In this document: positions 58,291 to 64,000 of the stretch, piece after piece
Layout of the letters: the number at the start of each line of letters is the position of its first letter
How positions within the stretch are numbered: position 1 is the first letter of the stretch
NCBI GenBank assembly: GCA_950295325.1
Contig: OX485809.1
Location: forward strand, 8,680,001 to 8,744,000
Length of the DNA stretch: 64,000 nt
Direction: 5' to 3'
Source: Polytrichum commune
Lineage: Eukaryota; Streptophyta; Polytrichopsida; Polytrichales; Polytrichaceae
The notes under the pieces: model-generated
What the model saw: only the letters and a program-made list of their open reading frames with translations
Told to the model about the DNA's origin: nothing
The model's database searches: none
Position numbers and translations under genes: made by a program

Positions 58291-59299
58291 TCCCGCAAAG
58301 CTACCAATAACACTCATTAGCTACGAGACTCTCTCTTCAAAATTTGGGACATGCCCTTATTGGTGCGGGTTGCCAAGGAGCACAAACGGCTCCACCAGGA
58401 CTAGCCACACAATACACTAAATATGGGAGTGGGGGATGTCCTAGGAAACTGCCCCTAACTCCACTATCCTTCTCCACTCATGTAACCCTTGATTTATGTA
58501 ATACTAGGTATAGAGATAGAAACACAAGGTTCATTGTTCCTCCAAAAGGTGAGCTTTAGGAATAATCAATATCATCCTTTAAAAGATAGATCATTTTCTA
58601 AGAGGTACATGAGATGCTTATGTGGACGACCTATACGCCATTGTGGAAATGCGTCTAACAAGATGAAGATATAGATGGTGGGGAGGTGGTGCTTTCGGAC
58701 AATGACATCCATTGTTGTGTCTAGAACATACATGTTGTACTTATTAGCACATTACTTACGTAAACTTTGTTTGTGATATGATGCCTCTACTATATACAAC
58801 TACGAATCAATAAAGTATTAGTTCATGTAGATAGCATCTTAAATTCTATGCAATTATACATAACATAATAAGTCCCCTTATGAGTTAAAATTACCTATAG
58901 AATACAAAAAATATATAGAATTTCAAGTAGTTAATCCCCCCAAAACACACAAAAACACACAAAACACACACTTAAATACCTCATCCTTGGATATGAAATT
59001 TTCAATCTTTTACATACATGCAATGTTGACAAAGGGCAAGGCCAAATCTCTGTAGTAGGTATACATGTCCCACATGCACATTTTAAAATATCATGATCCT
59101 TCTGCATGCGGATAATATTATCACACTTATTATCTTGTATGTGTGCCATGCAATAAGAGAGACAAAGGGACTCAAGAGATCTAAAATTCCACTTGCCCCA
59201 AAGTCCTCTAAGAAGAAATCCTCTAAAAGTTCCAAGGGCACTTGTGCTTGTGGTTGAATTTGCAAGTAAAGTAGACGTGCCTAATTCGACCATAGCCAT

Positions 59300-59998
59300 A
59301 ATATGGACACCTCTATTTAAGTGGTATGTGATTAAGGTTGAGGCATTCATGGTCAACCATGTGCATTTAGCTGCTCACTAGGGTCATGTGATCTCAACAC
59401 GGATGAGATCTATGTTTTTTAGGTGAACGAAGTTAAGGTTTATGTGATGGTGATGGCTTGTGATTGATTACCCTCATGAGAATTTTGACAATTGTCGTAG
59501 ACAAGCATTAGCATTTAGATGAGAATTTATGGGTTACCCTATAGATCAACTATGTGTTACTTTAACTTTACCAATTTGAAATTTGTAGCATTTTCCATAT
59601 TCATGAAAAGTAAAATAAAAGATTGCAATCTTTTTAGAATTTGTTTCACTTTGCAAGAAAAATAGTTACTTGCTATTACTCATCCTAAACAAATGCAAGC
59701 TCTCTTATCTTATTGGTCATAGATGCAACAACCTCATGTGTGAATCTAAGCACAAATAGTCACCAAAAAGGACATGTGTTACAAAAATATTGGACTACGC
59801 TTTCAAAATTTGTTAACCATTCTAGGTTTAATAGTCAAACATGATTAGTGGGGACCTATATGACTACTTGTTGAGCTGGAGAATACTCACTTTGATAACG
59901 AATAAGATATTCATATGAATTTTAAAAAAATTCCAAGGAAAATGGTTACATGCACGATCTAGATTTGCTAGTCATCTCACACTCAAATAGTATACATG
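59300..59998 (+). repeat. Dispersed repeat D, copy 3
   Basis: It contains tttaagtggtatgtgattaa near its start, then gttaaccattctaggtttaa, ggggacctatatgac, cactttgataacgaataaga and gatttgctagtcatctcaca, as in copies 1 and 2. It ends directly at the SINE. Confidence 0.5.
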
Positions 59999-60006
59999 TT
60001 TCATAT

Positions 60007-60374
60007 TGGCACCACGGGCCTTGGCTTGGTGGTTAGGGCTCATGGCCCCCAATGAGGAGGTTGTGGGTTCTATTCCCCATACCGGCGTGGTGCTCACCAC
60101 CTTAGTCCACCCAACTATGGTGGGGGGTCCTTGGACCTTGTTGTATGGGTACCTCAAAGCCCTTTGGGGGGATACCATGTCCAGTATCTTCAAGGCACTA
60201 GTGGCTAGCTAGGAACTAGTATAGTGTGTCACTATAGTGTTCATCCTCGAAAGGGGAGAGTAGTATTTGTCCCAATGTCCCCTTGTCCAGTGGGCATCGG
60301 GTCATTGGCATTACGAACGGACACTTTATTCACGCCGGCCCCTTGCTTGAAAGGGACCGGAGTTTCTATCTATC
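60007..60374 (+). mobile_element. tRNA-derived SINE, full length, 368 bp
   Basis: The head is tRNA-like, with an A box TGGCTTGGTGG at 60022-60032 and a B box GGTTCTATTCC at 60066-60076, giving an internal Pol III promoter. The 3' end is a short (TATC)n tract. The 8-bp direct repeat TTTCATAT flanks it at 59999-60006 and 60375-60382. The open frames over it (60006-60212, 60224-60475) are not genes. Confidence 0.88.
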
Positions 60375-60382
60375 TTTCATAT

Positions 60383-61692
60383 CCTATGAGAAGTGGGTGC
60401 AAAGAGAAAAGTATCCAAATAACACACTTCTATCTTGAAACAGGGTGGGAGAAAGAGCGACTTGAATATTCATAGTATGTATGTTATCAAATGTATCTAG
60501 AAAGTTAGTATATGCTTCTTAAATTGCATTTTTTTCCAAAAAAAACTCAAATGAAAACTTTCAAATTTATGAGCGGCACTTCAGCATTTCAAAATGCTAC
60601 ATGTTGGCTCTCCAAAGGGCAAGTCAAATTCGTTTGATTTTCATTTGGTTTTCCCACCATCATATAGAGAGCATTTAGATTTCAAGAGCGAATCTTATGG
60701 ACCCCTAAAAGGTTGTTTACATAATGGATTATGAAGTTATCCCAAGGTCCTATAAAATATGTGATTGGTTGTTGAACTCGTCTTGGGACCACTTTGGTTT
60801 ACACCAAAGAAAAAATGTCAAAGTGACCATGAAGTTTGAGGTCCCCAAGAGACATATCTTAAGGCCTACATTATCCACTGACATGATCCAACGGGTTTTG
60901 CGGTGGGAGAGGCAAAAGAGGTGCTCTAGTAGGAAAAGGCAAGGGCCAATGCTAGAATAATGTTGTTATAGTGAGCTTTTAAGAAAACAAATTCGGGGAA
61001 GAGAAGATGAAGACAAGAGGAGACAAGAGAACGATGAAATTTGATTATTTATTTATTTTCAAAACTACCTTTTTTAGGCATATATTTAGAAAATCTGCAC
61101 ATTCACATTTTGGTACATGGTCATTCCTCTTGGTCCACATTTGGTTTACACCTAATGAGGAGCCCAAAGGCTTTGTAAATTGATTTTTTTTTTAAAGAAA
61201 TCGGACCATGGAAATAGGACCATGAAGTTGGACCATGGAAAAAGGCCATCTTCCATGGTCCGACTTTGTGGTCCATGGTGCAAACCGGCCCTAAGTATGG
61301 TAGTAAGCAATGTTGTCCAATCAATGCAATATTCCCACTACCATGTATATTGACTTCTTTAAACATGGGTCTTATGAAAATAAGCAATGTTGTCCATTCA
61401 ATGTAATCCTTGAATCTATATAACATACTATAGAAGGCTCTCTATTTCACCTTTACCTGTGCTGGAATGTAGTTTCCACTCGGAATACAATTGGGTCTTA
61501 GCAAATATGTGCATGACACGTGACAAAATTTGAAGGGAGAATAATACATTTGTGTTGAAATAGAGAGCCCTCTATGATAATGTCCACACCATATATGTTT
61601 AATGGGCAAGCCATGTGGATAACGAAGGCTCCCACGTGGTTATTTGGTGTCTAGTTACGCACAAACCTCCGAGGCGTAGCAGAAGGAGAGCA
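60383..61692. other. Intergenic DNA, no supported gene
   Basis: The 78-aa frame 60724-60960 has no recognisable feature. A hairpin (next entry) is the only structure found. Confidence 0.45.
61217..61274. repeat. 24-nt stem hairpin
   Basis: The left arm ggaccatgaagttggaccat continues with ggaa. The right arm ttccatggtccgactttgtg continues with gtcc. They pair with three mismatches around a ten-base loop. Confidence 0.75.
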
Positions 61693-62095
61693 CTGCACTA
61701 AAAATTGTGTTTAGTGTCATATGGTAATCTAAGCCACTGTGGTCATTTTACTAATGATGTTTCTTATGAATAAGTTTACAAGTATTGTCATGGATGAATG
61801 ATATTTGGATGAAGTTGATGCCAATTATAGAAATAAAGTTTGGAATATTTTGCATCCTAACGATTTTGTCAATGAAAATATTGTCATGGTTGATTAAACT
61901 TTGGATGAAAATTCACATAGTAAGTGACAAGACTTGCAACATTGTAAATCTAAAATGCCCAAAAAATTTAGGCATGGAATGACAAATAATGTTAGGTTTA
62001 CAATTAGTGTGGGTGACACTACATGGGCAGTTTAGGGTTAGAATTGAGCAAGACAAATAGAATTGGTGACACTAAATACAATATTTAGTGTGGCT
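61693..62095 (+). mobile_element. Small TIR element, family A
   Basis: It opens CACTGCACTAAAAATTGTGT then TTAGTGTCATATGG and closes GGTGACACTAAATACAATAT then TTAGTG. The subterminal sequence is itself nearly palindromic. It shares atgacaaataatgt.aggttt and gagcaagacaaatagaattg with 12819-13180. Confidence 0.65.
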
Positions 62096-62214
62096 TAGAC
62101 ATGGAAATCAAAGCTTGGATCACTTTGGTAGCAACCATAAGTCTTAACCACTATTCCAAAGGCTTGAACATGTTTAGCATTTGATTACTTTCGTTATCTC
62201 ATAAGATTATTCAG

Positions 62215-62650
62215 CCTTATGGTTGTTACGTTTTTATATTTAGCATCTAACAAGGGCCCCCACTATCTTTCCTTCATGGAAAGAACTTAGATAATAAGAA
62301 GGAATTGGCAACACTATGAATAGTGAATAGAGTCCATATGAATAATATGAATAATGTCAATATTTCAGTGAATAATGTTGCTATGATTTTTTATTTTTTT
62401 GAGTAATGTCAGAATGAACATGCTACATAAAGAACAGTGTAGGAATAAACATTGCTTCGTGCAAACGTGTCATGAATATGCCTCCATCCAAAATTTCAAG
62501 TTTCAACTTGAATGTATGAACAATAAGCAAATACTACTACTTTATTTGGAAGGACCACAAAATATAGTATTTAAATTCTAAGATCCAATGAACGAACAAC
62601 TATGGCTGAGCAAAGCTCACTAGAAATGTCAAGATATTATATTTTATAAT
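62215..62650 (+). repeat. Dispersed repeat E, copy 2
   Basis: Second copy of the repeat at 57780-58290, about 4.4 kb away in the same orientation. It has the same order of phrases and a GAATAAT-rich middle. Confidence 0.6.
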
Positions 62651-63209
62651 AACTTTTTGAAGTTGGTTTTTGTTCAATCTTAATTTAATCTACACCGATC
62701 TATTTCTTAATTATGTATAATTTTGAATCGCATAATTTTAGTCCATTGTTAATGCTCAAAGTTCTCGTTTCAAGAGACTCCTCATAGCAAAGCGGGAAGG
62801 CAGTTCTTGAATACCCACATATTAGGGTTAATGTTGGACCACACCCATGCATGCAGTTAGGGATTAATCAGCCATAAATTATCGTTGCATGGTAAGCAAA
62901 TCTCTCACTTAACAACAATGAAAAAAAGTGTTCTTCAATATAGTACGTGAATTGTCAATACTTTCTACTTTTTTATATAAAAAGTCAAAAAGAGAAAGTG
63001 ACAAGAGAATAAGCTTCAAATACCCCGAATCCCAATTTATGATGAAAGCTTGCATAATCACTACAGTCTAACCCTGATAATATGACACATTTCCCATCGA
63101 CCAAACTTTCTAGTGTTAATTTACCCCGACATTATAATTACGATGTTCGTAATGTGGCATTTGTTATGATCAAATTGTCATGTAATAGAGGTAATTAATG
63201 TGTGCATGT
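62651..63209. other. AT-rich DNA, no gene seen
   Basis: No coding frame or structure was noticed. Confidence 0.5.
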
Positions 63210-63220
63210 GATGGGATCCA

Positions 63221-63894
63221 TATATATAGATAGATAGAAACTCCGGTCCCTTTTTAGCAAGGGGCCGGCGTGAATAAAGTGTCCGTTCGTAATGTCAATG
63301 ACCCAATGCCCACCGGACAAGGGGACATTGGGGCAATACTACTCTCCCCTTTCGAGGATGGGCACTATAGTGACACACTATACTAAGGTAAGGGTGGCAA
63401 TTTCCGTGCGGGTCCTAAAGTCGACCCCTATGTCGGAAGCACCTATTTAGGTGCTTTTACCTGGGTTTACAAAAGCACCTATCAAGATGCTTTTACCGTT
63501 CACAGCGCTGCCAACATTTCATTGGTTGCCAGCGGTCGGTTTTAGAAATCCACCCTGTGGATATACCACGTACCCTATGTGCGAGTGTTGGTCACTCTAC
63601 AAGGTATCCTTTAAAATTTTGTAGGAAATCATAAACATGCTGGAAAATTTTGATGTTTTCATAGTTGCTCTTGCACCAGCTTTGCGGAGCGCTCAAAATT
63701 TATAAAAAAATAGTTTCAACATCCCAACTAGGCACATCTGAAATTTGGACGGAAATTGCCACCCCTACCTTATTTCCTAGCTAGCCACTAGTGCCTTGAA
63801 GATACCGGACATGGTATCCCGCCAAAGGGCTTTGAGGTACCCATACAACAAGGTCCAAGGACCCCCCACCATAGTTGGGTGGACTAAGGTGGTG
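63221..63894 (-). mobile_element. Second SINE copy, 5'-truncated, interrupted by a nested element
   Basis: On the minus strand it matches the SINE at 60007 from the caccaccttagtccaccc point to the (TATC)n tail. The tRNA-like head is missing. The perfect 11-bp direct repeat GATGGGATCCA flanks it at 63210-63220 and 63895-63905. Without the nested element it is about 287 bp. Beyond it, 63906-64000 shows no feature. Confidence 0.88.
63386..63770. mobile_element. TIR element of 385 bp nested in the SINE, TA target site
   Basis: The ends are AGGTAAGGGTGGCAATTTCC and, inward from the right, AGGTAGGGGTGGCAATTTCC, flanked by TA at 63384-63385 and 63771-63772. The intact SINE copy reads straight through this site, so the insertion is clear. 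A TA duplication would suit Tc1/mariner-type elements. The GGGTGGCAA terminus is also seen in hAT MITEs, but no 8-bp duplication fits. Confidence 0.75.
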
Positions 63895-64000
63895 GATGGG
63901 ATCCACATTAAGTATATACCTTGGGATCGGGGAGTGATTGGTGAATTCATCAAATGGTTAACTTAATTTAACTCAAGTTCATTGCGTTAAACTCCGGTTT

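Noticed and set aside
60006-60475. Open frames of 68 and 83 aa
   Set aside because: They lie in the SINE and its flank.

Overview
This is nuclear DNA from a land plant, most likely a vascular plant with a repeat-rich genome. The evidence is spliced genes with short GT-AG introns, Copia and Gypsy LTR-retrotransposon debris, LINE debris, a tRNA-derived SINE and many TIR-type miniature elements. The lineage cannot be resolved from the window. There is no operon structure, bacterial gene, rRNA, true tRNA gene or CRISPR array. Most of the window is decayed transposable elements in AT-rich DNA. All annotation comes from reading motifs, splice sites, inverted repeats and target duplications by eye.

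Layout. 1-3 kb: a LINE C-terminal fragment (minus), a decayed Copia reverse transcriptase/RNase H (plus) and two small TIR elements. 3.3-8.4 kb: the clearest host-gene region. A complete seven-exon GET1/WRB-type gene (4897-7941, minus) is followed downstream by a smaller, unrecognised three-exon gene (3337-4257, minus). 8.4-16 kb: miniature elements, a foldback, and a 1.9-kb element with 14-bp TIRs and an 8-bp target duplication that carries a broken ORF with an AT-hook-like motif and is itself interrupted by a 531-bp MITE. 16.5-25 kb: a Copia LTR/primer-binding-site fragment, a gag-like pseudogene, a Gypsy integrase tail, tandem repeats and GC-richer noncoding DNA. 26.4-33.7 kb: a decayed spliced gene with a possible amino-methyltransferase-like C-terminus, a second Copia remnant and a LINE RT split by a GC-rich MITE.

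34.2-38.5 kb: a head-to-head pair of intronless paralogues encoding histidine-rich proteins of 224 and 354 aa. Their ends and promoters are conserved and their histidine-rich middles have diverged. I recognise no family for them, and they are the best candidate for something undescribed. 39-48 kb: a further retroelement fragment, more miniature elements, and a second copy of the 14-bp-TIR element that lacks the MITE and so serves as an empty-site control. 48.5-53.1 kb: a frameshifted retroelement-type ORF, an LTR-like stretch and a 284-bp tandem triplication. 55-64 kb: a CACTA-type and a hAT-type miniature element, and two inverted SINE copies, one of which carries a nested element.

Only GET1, its downstream neighbour and the histidine-rich pair look like possible functional host genes. 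GET1 would act at the ER membrane as half of the receptor for tail-anchored protein insertion. Nothing in the sequence links the other genes to it.
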